The position numbers and the translations under genes are program-made. From VMCP01 sp965659745 (GTDB taxonomy: Bacteria; Bacteroidota; Bacteroidia; NS11-12g; UBA955), in the NCBI GenBank assembly GCA_965659745.1, contig CBFHXF010000088.1, positions 1-5,519 of the forward strand: a stretch of DNA of 5,519 nt, read 5' to 3'. Every line of letters begins with the position of its first letter. The first letter of the stretch is position 1. Of this stretch, positions 1 to 5,519 are shown one piece after another. The notes below the pieces were generated by a model. That model was not told the DNA's origin. It was given only the letters and a program-made list of their open reading frames with translations, and did not search any database.

Positions 1-843
1 GTAGACTCTGAAGAGGAGACTTGGGGTATGGACCCGGAACTTTTGGAAAAAGCTATAGTGCATTGTATTTCTCTTGAGAAAAAGCCCAAAGCCATCATAC
101 CGGTTCATCTATATGGAATGCCGGTAAGAATGCGTGAAATTTTGGCCGTCGCCAAAAAATACAAAATACCGGTTATTGAAGACGCTGCAGAAGCTTTAGG
201 CTCTTCTATTGATGGAAAAATGTGTGGATCTCTGGGTGATTATGGGGTTATTAGTTTTAATGGAAATAAAATCATTACTACTTCTGGTGGCGGTATGCTT
301 CTTTCTAATAATCTTCGTAAGATTGAAAAGGTTAAATTTTGGGCGACTCAAGCTCGAGATAACGCGCCGCATTATCAACATTCCGAGGTAGGATATAATT
401 ACCGAATGAGTAATATTCTTGCGGGTATTGGTAGAGGTCAAATGGAGGTATTGGATGAGCGAATCGAACAACGCCGCGCTAACTTTGAATTTTACAAAAA
501 TGAACTTGGAAAAATCAAGGGCGTAAGTTTTTTGAAAGAACAACAAGGATCCTTGAGTAATCGTTGGCTAACGATAATTGTGGTTGATCCAAAATATACG
601 GCTAATGGTGTAACGCGTGAAGATATTCGCTTGGCTCTTGAAAAAGAGAATATTGAAGCACGCCCGTTATGGAAACCTATGCATATGCAACCCTTATTTG
701 AGAAGTCTCCTTATTTCGGTAAAGGCATTGCTATGAAGTTATTCAAGAATGGATTGTGTTTGCCTAGTGGCAGCAATCTTACGGTAGCAGAAAAAAGGCG
801 GGTCGTTGATGTAATTAATGGGCTTTTTTCGAATGCTCGATAA
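1..843 (+). CDS. DegT/DnrJ/EryC1/StrS-family PLP-dependent sugar aminotransferase (5' end cut by window edge)
   Basis: This family moves an amino group, usually from glutamate, onto a nucleotide-linked keto-sugar in the cytoplasm, making amino sugars for O-antigen, capsule or glycan synthesis. The frame is open from base 1, so the ATG at 28 is internal: the nine codons before it (VDSEEETWG) are typical family sequence. About 280 residues are visible against a usual 370-390, so roughly the first 100 are missing. Counting from that internal Met, HLYGMP is at 27-32, the cofactor-contacting VIEDAAEALGS at 49-59 (Asp52), and the Schiff-base lysine is Lys81 (bases 268-270) in SFNGNKIITTSGGG. The C-terminal LCLPSGSNLT is also canonical. 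The overall look is closest to the PglE/LegC/WbpE type, but the sugar substrate cannot be read from the sequence. It precedes a Glf-like oxidoreductase by only 12 bases, which supports a polysaccharide operon. Family assignment is firm; the exact reaction is unknown. Confidence 0.93.
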   Translation, partial: VDSEEETWGMDPELLEKAIVHCISLEKKPKAIIPVHLYGMPVRMREILAVAKKYKIPVIEDAAEALGSSIDGKMCGSLGDYGVISFNGNKIITTSGGGMLLSNNLRKIEKVKFWATQARDNAPHYQHSEVGYNYRMSNILAGIGRGQMEVLDERIEQRRANFEFYKNELGKIKGVSFLKEQQGSLSNRWLTIIVVDPKYTANGVTREDIRLALEKENIEARPLWKPMHMQPLFEKSPYFGKGIAMKLFKNGLCLPSGSNLTVAEKRRVVDVINGLFSNAR

Positions 844-855
844 ACTATTGTATTT

Positions 856-2454
856 TTGGACTTCTTGGAAGTCGTAACGAAACAAAAGGTAGTCATTATA
901 GGTGCAGGACCCGCTAGTTTAACAGCGGGTCTTCATATTTTGAGTCTTTCTAAAGGCGAATTTGAAGTTGTATTATTAGAATCTGGTCAAACCGTTGGTG
1001 GACTATCCCGTACCCATAATTACAAGGGAAACCGCATGGATATTGGAGGTCACCGATTTTTTTCAAAGTCCGACCGTGTCATGCAGTGGTGGCAGGAAAT
1101 TATGCCTATCGATCATGAGATGCATGCACAGGGCGTCGGTAGTAAGGTTGAGATTTCTTATCAAGGTAAAAGACGGGATGTAGCGCTTGATTCAATTGAT
1201 TCAGAAGAACATCTTGATGCAAAAAAGCAAGGTGCGGTAATGCTCATTCGCAATCGCTTATCGCGCATTTATTATCTAAGAAGTTTTTTTAGTTATCCTA
1301 TCAACTTAAGCATAGAAACGATCCGTTTGTTGGGTCCGGTGAGATTGGTGAAGATTGGATTTTCTTACGTTTACTCAAGAATATTTCCCATTAAAAATGA
1401 GGTTTCATTACAAGATTTTCTGATAAATAGGTTTGGAAAGGAATTGTATAAAACGTTTTTCAAAGATTATACTGAAAAAGTATGGGGTGTGCCTTGTGAG
1501 GAGATAAGTGCAGAGTGGGGGGCGCAGCGAATAAAGGGTTTGAGTATTACAAAGGCCGTGTTGCATGCATTGAAGCCTAAAAAAGGCAAGAAGGGAATTG
1601 CTCAAAAAGACACAGAAACGAGTTTGATAGAGCGGTTTATGTATCCTAGATTGGGTCCTGGACAAATGTGGGAACGGGTTACAGATAAAATTAAGGCAGC
1701 GGGTGGAACCTTTCAGTTTGGCGTGGAAGTTTTAGGATTAGAAATTGCTGGAGGTAAGGCGAATGCTGTTAGAATTAAGAATTCTCATGGAGAAGAAGAG
1801 TTGTTAGAGGCAGACTTTGTAATCAGTTCGATGCCCATAAAAGATCTGGTAAAAGGCGTGAGGCCGCTTCCCCCGGAAGAAATCGTAGAGGTGGCAGAAG
1901 GACTCGTATACCGCGACTTTGTAACCGTAGGGTTGCTGATTAAGCAGTTCAAAGGCGGGGCCGAACTCAAAGATAACTGGATTTATATACAGGAGCGGGA
2001 CGTGAAAATTGGGCGATTGCAAATTTTCAACAATTGGAGTCCGGATTTAGTAGCAAAGAAGGAAAATATCTGGTTGGGATTGGAATATTTCTGCCAGGAG
2101 AATGACGAATTATGGAATCTGTCGGAAAAGGATTTCTTTGATTTTGCGGTTAATGAAATGGTGAAGTTGGATTTAGTAGAAGCCCATGATGTTTTGGATG
2201 GTACGGTTTTAAAAGTGCCCAAAACATATCCCGCGTATTTTGGTTCTTATAACAAATTCGATGTAATTATTGATTATTTAAACGGGATTGAAAATTTATT
2301 TCCAATTGGAAGAAATGGCATGCACCGATATAATAATCAGGATCACAGTATGTTAACGGGCATGATGGCCGCGGAGAATATTGTGCATGGGAATAAAGAC
2401 AAATCGGAAATGTGGAAGATTAATACCGAAATGGAGTATCACGAAGAAAAATAA
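856..2454 (+). CDS. FAD-dependent oxidoreductase of the Glf/amine-oxidase-like superfamily, polysaccharide-cluster type
   Basis: The protein is a soluble flavoprotein of about 532 residues, counted from the TTG at 856. An N-terminal Rossmann FAD site (KVVIIGAGPAS, 11-21) is followed by the ribose-contacting acidic residue in LLESGQTVGGLSRT (Glu42) and by DIGGHRFFSKSDRV (62-74). A middle region contains YPRLGPGQMWE. The C-terminal FAD-contacting block GRNGMHRYNNQDHSM (485-499) resembles the GRxxxYRYxxMD block of UDP-galactopyranose mutase, and the end (EMEYHEE) is familiar for this family. Homologues are often annotated as amine oxidase or protoporphyrinogen-oxidase-like and sit in surface-polysaccharide clusters; their reaction is generally not established. 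It is much longer than true Glf (about 370-390 residues), so I do not call it glf. No in-frame ATG precedes the Rossmann motif: TTG 856, TTG 865 or ATT 847 are the possible starts, and ACG 877 sits where an ATG would be expected. The third glycine of GxGxxG is serine. The gene lies 12 bases after the aminotransferase stop and 1 base before folA. Confidence 0.85.
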   Translation: MDFLEVVTKQKVVIIGAGPASLTAGLHILSLSKGEFEVVLLESGQTVGGLSRTHNYKGNRMDIGGHRFFSKSDRVMQWWQEIMPIDHEMHAQGVGSKVEISYQGKRRDVALDSIDSEEHLDAKKQGAVMLIRNRLSRIYYLRSFFSYPINLSIETIRLLGPVRLVKIGFSYVYSRIFPIKNEVSLQDFLINRFGKELYKTFFKDYTEKVWGVPCEEISAEWGAQRIKGLSITKAVLHALKPKKGKKGIAQKDTETSLIERFMYPRLGPGQMWERVTDKIKAAGGTFQFGVEVLGLEIAGGKANAVRIKNSHGEEELLEADFVISSMPIKDLVKGVRPLPPEEIVEVAEGLVYRDFVTVGLLIKQFKGGAELKDNWIYIQERDVKIGRLQIFNNWSPDLVAKKENIWLGLEYFCQENDELWNLSEKDFFDFAVNEMVKLDLVEAHDVLDGTVLKVPKTYPAYFGSYNKFDVIIDYLNGIENLFPIGRNGMHRYNNQDHSMLTGMMAAENIVHGNKDKSEMWKINTEMEYHEEK

Positions 2455-2455
2455 A

Positions 2456-2956
2456 ATGATAATATCTATGATCGTGGCGGTGGGCCAGAATAATGAAATT
2501 GGACGGAATAATGAACTTATGTGGCATTTACCTGATGATTTCAAGTGGTTCATTCAGCATACCAAGCATAAAACGGTAGTTATGGGTCGCAACACCATGA
2601 TGAGCTTGGGCAAGCCGCTTAAGAATCGCCGGAATATCGTGCTCAGTTCGAAAAATGAGGATATTTTGGAGGGTTTTGAATATTTTGAAAGCTTGGATAG
2701 GGTAATCAGAGAAGTGAAAGAAACAGAATCGGAGTTAATGATTATTGGGGGGGCTCAGCTATATAACCATGCCTTGCCTTTGGCGGATCAAATTTATATT
2801 ACTAAAGTGGGTGCCGCTTTTGAGGATGCAGATACGTTTTTCCCTGAAGTTGACCCTAATCAGTGGACCTTGGGATTTTCAGAATTGCATGATGCAGACG
2901 ATCGGCATATATATAATTTTGAATTTCAAATACTTGAAAGAAATAGACTGAGCTGA
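2456..2956 (+). CDS. folA: dihydrofolate reductase
   Basis: This enzyme reduces dihydrofolate to tetrahydrofolate with NADPH in the cytoplasm, supporting thymidylate, purine and methionine synthesis. The 166-residue product aligns along its whole length with E. coli FolA (159 residues). The mobile-loop segment and catalytic acid fall in MWHLPDDFKWF (22-32), with Asp28 equivalent to E. coli Asp27. The NADPH-binding VMGRNTMMSLGKPL is at 42-55, RRNIVLSS at 58-65, the glycine pair in MIIGGAQLY at 95-103, and DADTFFPEVDP at 124-134. I chose ATG 2456: it gives the MIISMIVAV first strand at the usual N-terminus, has an A-rich leader, and starts one base after the preceding stop, which suggests translational coupling. 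ATG 2468 is an alternative that would cut into the first strand. In-frame codons upstream of 2456 lie inside the oxidoreductase gene and are not needed. A strong terminator follows. A run of seven G (2747-2753) encodes the Gly-Gly pair. Confidence 0.97.
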   Translation: MIISMIVAVGQNNEIGRNNELMWHLPDDFKWFIQHTKHKTVVMGRNTMMSLGKPLKNRRNIVLSSKNEDILEGFEYFESLDRVIREVKETESELMIIGGAQLYNHALPLADQIYITKVGAAFEDADTFFPEVDPNQWTLGFSELHDADDRHIYNFEFQILERNRLS

Positions 2957-2985
2957 TACTGTAATTATTTAAAAAGTCATTTTAG

Positions 2986-3018
2986 AAGCCATTTCCTTGA
3001 GAAATGGCTTTTTTATTT
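2986..3018 (+). terminator. intrinsic terminator after folA
   Basis: A perfect 10-bp inverted repeat (AAGCCATTTC at 2986-2995, GAAATGGCTT at 3001-3010) with a 5-base CTTGA loop is followed directly by a T-rich tract (TTTTATTT, 3011-3018). It begins 29 bases after the folA stop and separates the polysaccharide/folA unit from the nadK unit. Confidence 0.9.
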
Positions 3019-3039
3019 GTGATGATTGCAGTTTTTGAA

Positions 3040-3071
3040 TTGGATGAAGCGCTTTTAAATTAATACCTTTG
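3040..3071 (+). promoter_or_regulatory. Bacteroidota-type promoter for nadK
   Basis: TACCTTTG at 3064-3071 matches the Bacteroidota -7 consensus TAnnTTTG exactly, and TTG at 3040-3042 lies 21 bases upstream, within the usual 17-23 spacing for the -33 element. A TTTG at 3034-3037 is nearby but more distant than usual. It sits just past the folA terminator and predicts a transcript start near 3077, leaving a leader of about 30 bases before nadK. This is a motif match only, without expression data. Confidence 0.6.
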
Positions 3072-3087
3072 AAGTTCAGCGTCCATA

Positions 3088-3102
3088 ATGGGGCTGATAT
3101 GA
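3088..3102 (+). other. possible four-codon leader reading frame before nadK
   Basis: ATG at 3088 opens a tiny frame (Met-Gly-Leu-Ile, stop TGA at 3100-3102) that ends six bases before the nadK ATG, in the same frame. It lies inside the predicted leader. It could affect nadK initiation by re-initiation, or it could be chance; the Ile codon is the rare-type ATA. The TGA also rules out any upstream extension of nadK. Confidence 0.2.
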
Positions 3103-3108
3103 AAAATT

Positions 3109-3990
3109 ATGAAAATTGGCATTTTTGCAAAATCTGTCCTTGATCCGAAACATCGGGATGCGCTTTTAAACTTGGTTTCGGTTTTGGTTGCTAGGGGACA
3201 TGAGATTTGGTGCCCGCCGAGTTTAGAGGACTTTATACGGATGAATTTTAGCGAAGTGGCGCCACAAGTATTTGACCGTTTTACCTTGAAATATCGCCCG
3301 GTAGATGTGCTTTGTAGTGTGGGTGGAGATGGGACTATTTTAAGTACGCTTCCCTTAGTTAATGACAGTAATATACCGGTTTTTCCTATTAATACGGGTC
3401 GTTTGGGTTTTTTAGCGGGAATTCCTTCGGATCAATTGGAGAATGCCGTTTCAGAATTGGAGAAAGGTCATTATACGGTTGAGGCCCGTTCTTTGTTGCA
3501 TTTAGAATCGAGTGAGAAAATATTTGATTTTGATTATGCTTTGAACGACTTTGTGATTCATAAAAAGGAAACGTCAAGTATGATTGTGGTACACGCCTAT
3601 TTAAATGGGGAGTTTTTGAATAGTTATTGGAGCGATGGATTGATTATTTCCACGCCAACCGGATCTACGGGATACTCTTTGAGTTGCGGGGGGCCTATAA
3701 TTTTTCCTAAATCGGATAGTTTTGTAATAACGCCTATTGCACCTCATAATTTAAATGTACGTCCGGTCGTTATTTCGGATAGTACGGTTATTTCTTTTGA
3801 AATTGAGGGAAGGGCTAGTAGTTACCTGGCGAGTATGGATTCTCGGAGCGAGAGTATCACGAATGAGGTATCAATGGCGGTTAAAAAGGCGGATTTTCAT
3901 TTGAATTTGATCCGTTTGAATGAAATAAATTTTATGGATACATTACGGAGTAAGTTGAATTGGGGATTTGATAAGCGTACTGAGCATTAA
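3109..3990 (+). CDS. nadK: NAD kinase (ATP-NAD kinase)
   Basis: NAD kinase phosphorylates the 2' hydroxyl of the adenosine ribose of NAD+ to give NADP+, the only route to new NADP(H). The 293-residue length is normal. Visible family motifs, in order: GGDGTIL at 72-78 (phosphate-donor site), FPINTGRLGFL at 92-102, ALNDFVIH at 144-151 (the Asn-Glu/Asp pair that contacts the nicotinamide ribose, here Asn146-Asp147), and TPTGSTGYSLSCGGPI at 182-197. The start is ATG 3109, giving MKIGIFAK as the first Rossmann-like strand; an in-frame TGA at 3100 prevents extension upstream. It is preceded by its own promoter and followed after nine bases by the secreted nuclease-like gene, so the two are probably co-transcribed. 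The product would supply the NADP pool used by enzymes such as the neighbouring FolA, but that proximity may be accidental. The N-terminal 60 residues look less conserved than the rest, as is normal for this family. Confidence 0.97.
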   Translation: MKIGIFAKSVLDPKHRDALLNLVSVLVARGHEIWCPPSLEDFIRMNFSEVAPQVFDRFTLKYRPVDVLCSVGGDGTILSTLPLVNDSNIPVFPINTGRLGFLAGIPSDQLENAVSELEKGHYTVEARSLLHLESSEKIFDFDYALNDFVIHKKETSSMIVVHAYLNGEFLNSYWSDGLIISTPTGSTGYSLSCGGPIIFPKSDSFVITPIAPHNLNVRPVVISDSTVISFEIEGRASSYLASMDSRSESITNEVSMAVKKADFHLNLIRLNEINFMDTLRSKLNWGFDKRTEH

Positions 3991-3999
3991 TACAAATTT

Positions 4000-5178
4000 A
4001 TGAGAAGGTGGATTGGCAGTTTATGGGTGTTTTTATGGTTTGTAAAAGGCATGAACGCACAAATTCCCAAGATAGGGAGCTCAGACCGACTAGATGCGGT
4101 AACTTGGAATATGGAGTGGTTTGGCAGTTCCTCCAACGGTCCAACGAATGATGACTTGCAACTTCAATATGTGACCGACATGGTTGAAACCATGCAAGTG
4201 GATTTATTTGCATTACAAGAGATTAGTGACATCGCATATTGGAATCGATTATTATTCAATTGTGATGATTATGCAGGGGTATTAAGCACGTGGTCGCAAA
4301 CACAAAAAACAGGTTTGTTGTATAAGAAGAGCGACTTTGAATTTTTATATCAGAAACATATTTTGGCCAACTACGATTATGATTTTGGTAGTGGGCGATT
4401 GCCTTTGGAGGTGGGGTTAATGCCCAAACATAAAAATTGGCCTGTTGGCGATACGTTGCGGGTTTGGGTTTTACATATGAAAGCGAATACGGGTTCTAGT
4501 TCATCAAAGGTGTTGGCATATAACCGACGTTATAATGCGGGTCTTGCCTTGAAAATGTATATTGATAAATTAGGTAAATCGAATAAAGGATTGGTGATGG
4601 GCGATTGGAATGATGATTTTGATCAAAGTATTTTAAGTGGTTATGCCTCCCCATATTTGAATTGGATAAAAGATACCAACTATGCAGTTACTACTTATCC
4701 CTTGAGTTTGTCAAAGCAACGTTCTACGGTTAGTTATTCGGATATGATTGATCATATTGCGTGTACGCCTGGTTTGAATAATAATTGGATTCAGGATTCA
4801 AGTTCGGTTTTATATGCAGATAAATGGATCAGTAATTACGGAAATGTGGTAAGCGATCATTTTCCGGTGTATTCTCGTTTTCGCTGGAATAATGAAAACT
4901 GGAATGCGGATGTAAAGTTTTTACATACTTCTACGTTTACCATTACTCCGAAAGAAGGCTGTGTTCATTTTGAATTACATAAGGATATAAACAACTCTGA
5001 TATTCAGTTAAATATTTATGATTTAACTGGCCGGTTGTTAAACCATCTCGATGATCATATATTTTGTTCACCTTCTAACCATCAATGGTATTATTTTGAA
5101 TTCAGAGATGTAAATAAGGGAATCCTGCATTCAGGAATTTTCCAACTTATGTCAGATGGTACGATTGCCTATCGTTGA
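4000..5178 (+). CDS. secreted endonuclease/exonuclease/phosphatase-family protein with weak T9SS-type C-terminal domain
   Basis: The 392-residue protein has an N-terminal signal peptide (two Arg, a hydrophobic core at 5-15, likely cleavage after MNA at 18-20), so it leaves the cytoplasm. Residues 30-297 form an EEP metal-dependent phosphodiesterase fold with the full catalytic set visible: WNMEWFG (36-42), LQE with Glu74, LHMKAN with His159, GDWNDD (201-206), MIDHI (249-253) and the terminal SDHFPV (286-290). The substrate could be DNA, RNA or a small phosphodiester. Residues 310-392 resemble a type A T9SS sorting domain (LNIYDLTGRLLNHL at 337-350, then SGIFQLMSDGTIAYR), but the usual Pro-Asn-Pro near its start and the last basic strand are missing. 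If functional, the protein would be exported across the outer membrane. It begins nine bases after nadK. Its last ten bases overlap the convergent ompA-like gene. Fold and secretion are confident; substrate and T9SS export are inference. Confidence 0.87.
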   Translation: MRRWIGSLWVFLWFVKGMNAQIPKIGSSDRLDAVTWNMEWFGSSSNGPTNDDLQLQYVTDMVETMQVDLFALQEISDIAYWNRLLFNCDDYAGVLSTWSQTQKTGLLYKKSDFEFLYQKHILANYDYDFGSGRLPLEVGLMPKHKNWPVGDTLRVWVLHMKANTGSSSSKVLAYNRRYNAGLALKMYIDKLGKSNKGLVMGDWNDDFDQSILSGYASPYLNWIKDTNYAVTTYPLSLSKQRSTVSYSDMIDHIACTPGLNNNWIQDSSSVLYADKWISNYGNVVSDHFPVYSRFRWNNENWNADVKFLHTSTFTITPKEGCVHFELHKDINNSDIQLNIYDLTGRLLNHLDDHIFCSPSNHQWYYFEFRDVNKGILHSGIFQLMSDGTIAYR

Positions 5179-5519
5179 TTGACGTTATTCACATCGACAT
5201 CGACTGTCGTTCGGCGGTTTTGTCGATGTTGGAATTCTTCACATTTTACGTGAGGTTTTCCTTCGATGTAGGTGATTTCGTAGGGTTCGTATTCGGTGTA
5301 TAAGGATTCAACCACATTGCCTTCGTCGTCTAAGTCAACCAGCATCTTTTTGGTTAAACCTTCCACGAATGGGGTAAATTCGGTGGCATCGTTGCCTTCA
5401 CAAGAGCAAGAATTTATTTTTTGAGGTTCACCGTAACCAACGGCAATGATTCGATTTGCAGGAATATCCCATCTGGTTCTTAGATATGTCACAGCACTGT
5501 CCGCGCGACGCTTGGAAAG
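5169..5519 (-). CDS. OmpA-family protein, C-terminal part of peptidoglycan-binding domain (5' end cut by window edge)
   Basis: The frame stays open to the right edge, so the gene continues beyond it. The 116 visible residues begin with LSKRRADSAVTYL, the helix of the OmpA-like domain whose Arg (residue 5 here) helps bind the diaminopimelate of peptidoglycan, followed by RIIAVGYGEPQ (23-33). The expected C-terminal helix with NRRT appears at 101-104 (CEEFQHRQNRRT). Between them is an insertion of about 60 residues with acidic and aromatic character and cysteines at 38 and 40; another cysteine is at 93. In ordinary OmpA domains this gap is far shorter. The GTG at 5492 is an internal Val and not the start. 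The protein should act in the periplasm or outer membrane, anchoring the envelope to the cell wall. The upstream domains, for example a beta-barrel, TPR or PD40 repeats, are unseen, so the subtype is unknown. Its stop TAG (5171-5169) lies inside the plus-strand neighbour. Confidence 0.88.
   Translation of the reverse strand, partial: LSKRRADSAVTYLRTRWDIPANRIIAVGYGEPQKINSCSCEGNDATEFTPFVEGLTKKMLVDLDDEGNVVESLYTEYEPYEITYIEGKPHVKCEEFQHRQNRRTTVDVDVNNVNQR
5191..5229. repeat. 9-bp inverted repeat near the convergent gene ends
   Basis: ACATCGACA (5191-5199) and its exact reverse complement TGTCGATGT (5221-5229) are separated by 21 bases. They lie within the 3' coding end of the OmpA-like gene, 13 bases past the plus-strand nuclease stop. 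No T-tract follows on either strand, so it is at best a weak bidirectional transcript-end hairpin and may be chance. Confidence 0.3.

Noticed and set aside
196..546. A 116-codon open frame on the minus strand inside the aminotransferase, and similar antisense frames elsewhere
   Set aside because: They lie opposite strongly conserved enzyme genes, show no recognisable domain, and their translations read like antisense shadows.
1..843. Treating ATG 28 as the true start of the aminotransferase
   Set aside because: The nine upstream codons are open and family-like, and starting at 28 would leave out about 100 N-terminal residues needed for the fold.
851..858. TATTTTTG matches the Bacteroidota -7 element TAnnTTTG just before the oxidoreductase gene
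   Set aside because: No TTG or TTTG lies 17-23 bases upstream, and the match includes the candidate TTG start codon itself. In AT-rich sequence this is likely chance within an operon.
856..2454. Naming the oxidoreductase glf (UDP-galactopyranose mutase) or hemY/hemG-type protoporphyrinogen oxidase
   Set aside because: It shares the FAD scaffold but is about 140 residues longer than Glf and differs around the substrate region; heme-pathway context is absent. Only the superfamily can be supported.
3049..3170. The 11-mer GCGCTTTTAAA occurs twice (3049-3059 and 3160-3170)
   Set aside because: One copy is in the nadK leader region upstream of the predicted transcript start and the other is inside the nadK coding sequence; there are only two copies and no array or symmetry that suggests an operator.
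5169..5492. Treating the minus-strand gene as a complete 107-residue protein starting at GTG 5492
   Set aside because: The frame is open through to the window edge and the preceding residues complete the conserved LSxxRA helix, so this is a truncated view of a longer OmpA-family gene.

Overview
The window looks like an ordinary chromosomal segment of a Bacteroidota bacterium, probably from the Flavobacteriales/Cytophagales side, although the exact lineage cannot be fixed from sequence alone. Four things suggest this. A Bacteroidota-type promoter (TTG, 21-nt spacer, TACCTTTG) lies before nadK. Start codons have A-rich leaders without clear Shine-Dalgarno sequences. A secreted nuclease-like protein ends in what looks like a weak type IX secretion (T9SS) sorting domain. 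The OmpA-family protein has a C-terminal layout that I associate with this phylum. Base composition is moderately AT-rich.

Layout: (1) Bases 1-2956 appear to be one rightward transcription unit. It holds the 3' part of a DegT/DnrJ/EryC1/StrS sugar aminotransferase, a complete Glf-like FAD-dependent oxidoreductase without an ATG start, and a complete dihydrofolate reductase (folA) that begins one base after the oxidoreductase stop. A strong intrinsic terminator (2986-3018) ends the unit. (2) A new promoter at 3040-3071 drives NAD kinase (nadK). Nine bases after nadK begins a secreted endonuclease/exonuclease/phosphatase-family protein, probably in the same operon. (3) On the minus strand, the C-terminal part of an OmpA-family peptidoglycan-binding protein enters from the right edge. 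Its stop lies inside the 3' end of the nuclease-like gene, giving a 10-bp tail-to-tail overlap.

Together, the first two genes look like the downstream end of a surface-polysaccharide (O-antigen or capsule) cluster. They lead into two housekeeping cofactor genes (folA, an NADPH consumer, and nadK, the source of NADP), followed by envelope or secreted functions. All five genes are recognisable families and I see no undescribed defence, mobile or RNA system. The points most worth checking are the missing ATG and the altered dinucleotide-binding motif of the oxidoreductase, the folA coupling to a polysaccharide gene, the degenerate T9SS tail with its convergent overlap, the insertion in the OmpA domain, and the short upstream reading frame before nadK. 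There is no gene-free stretch longer than 300 bases; the largest gap (2957-3108) holds the terminator and promoter described.
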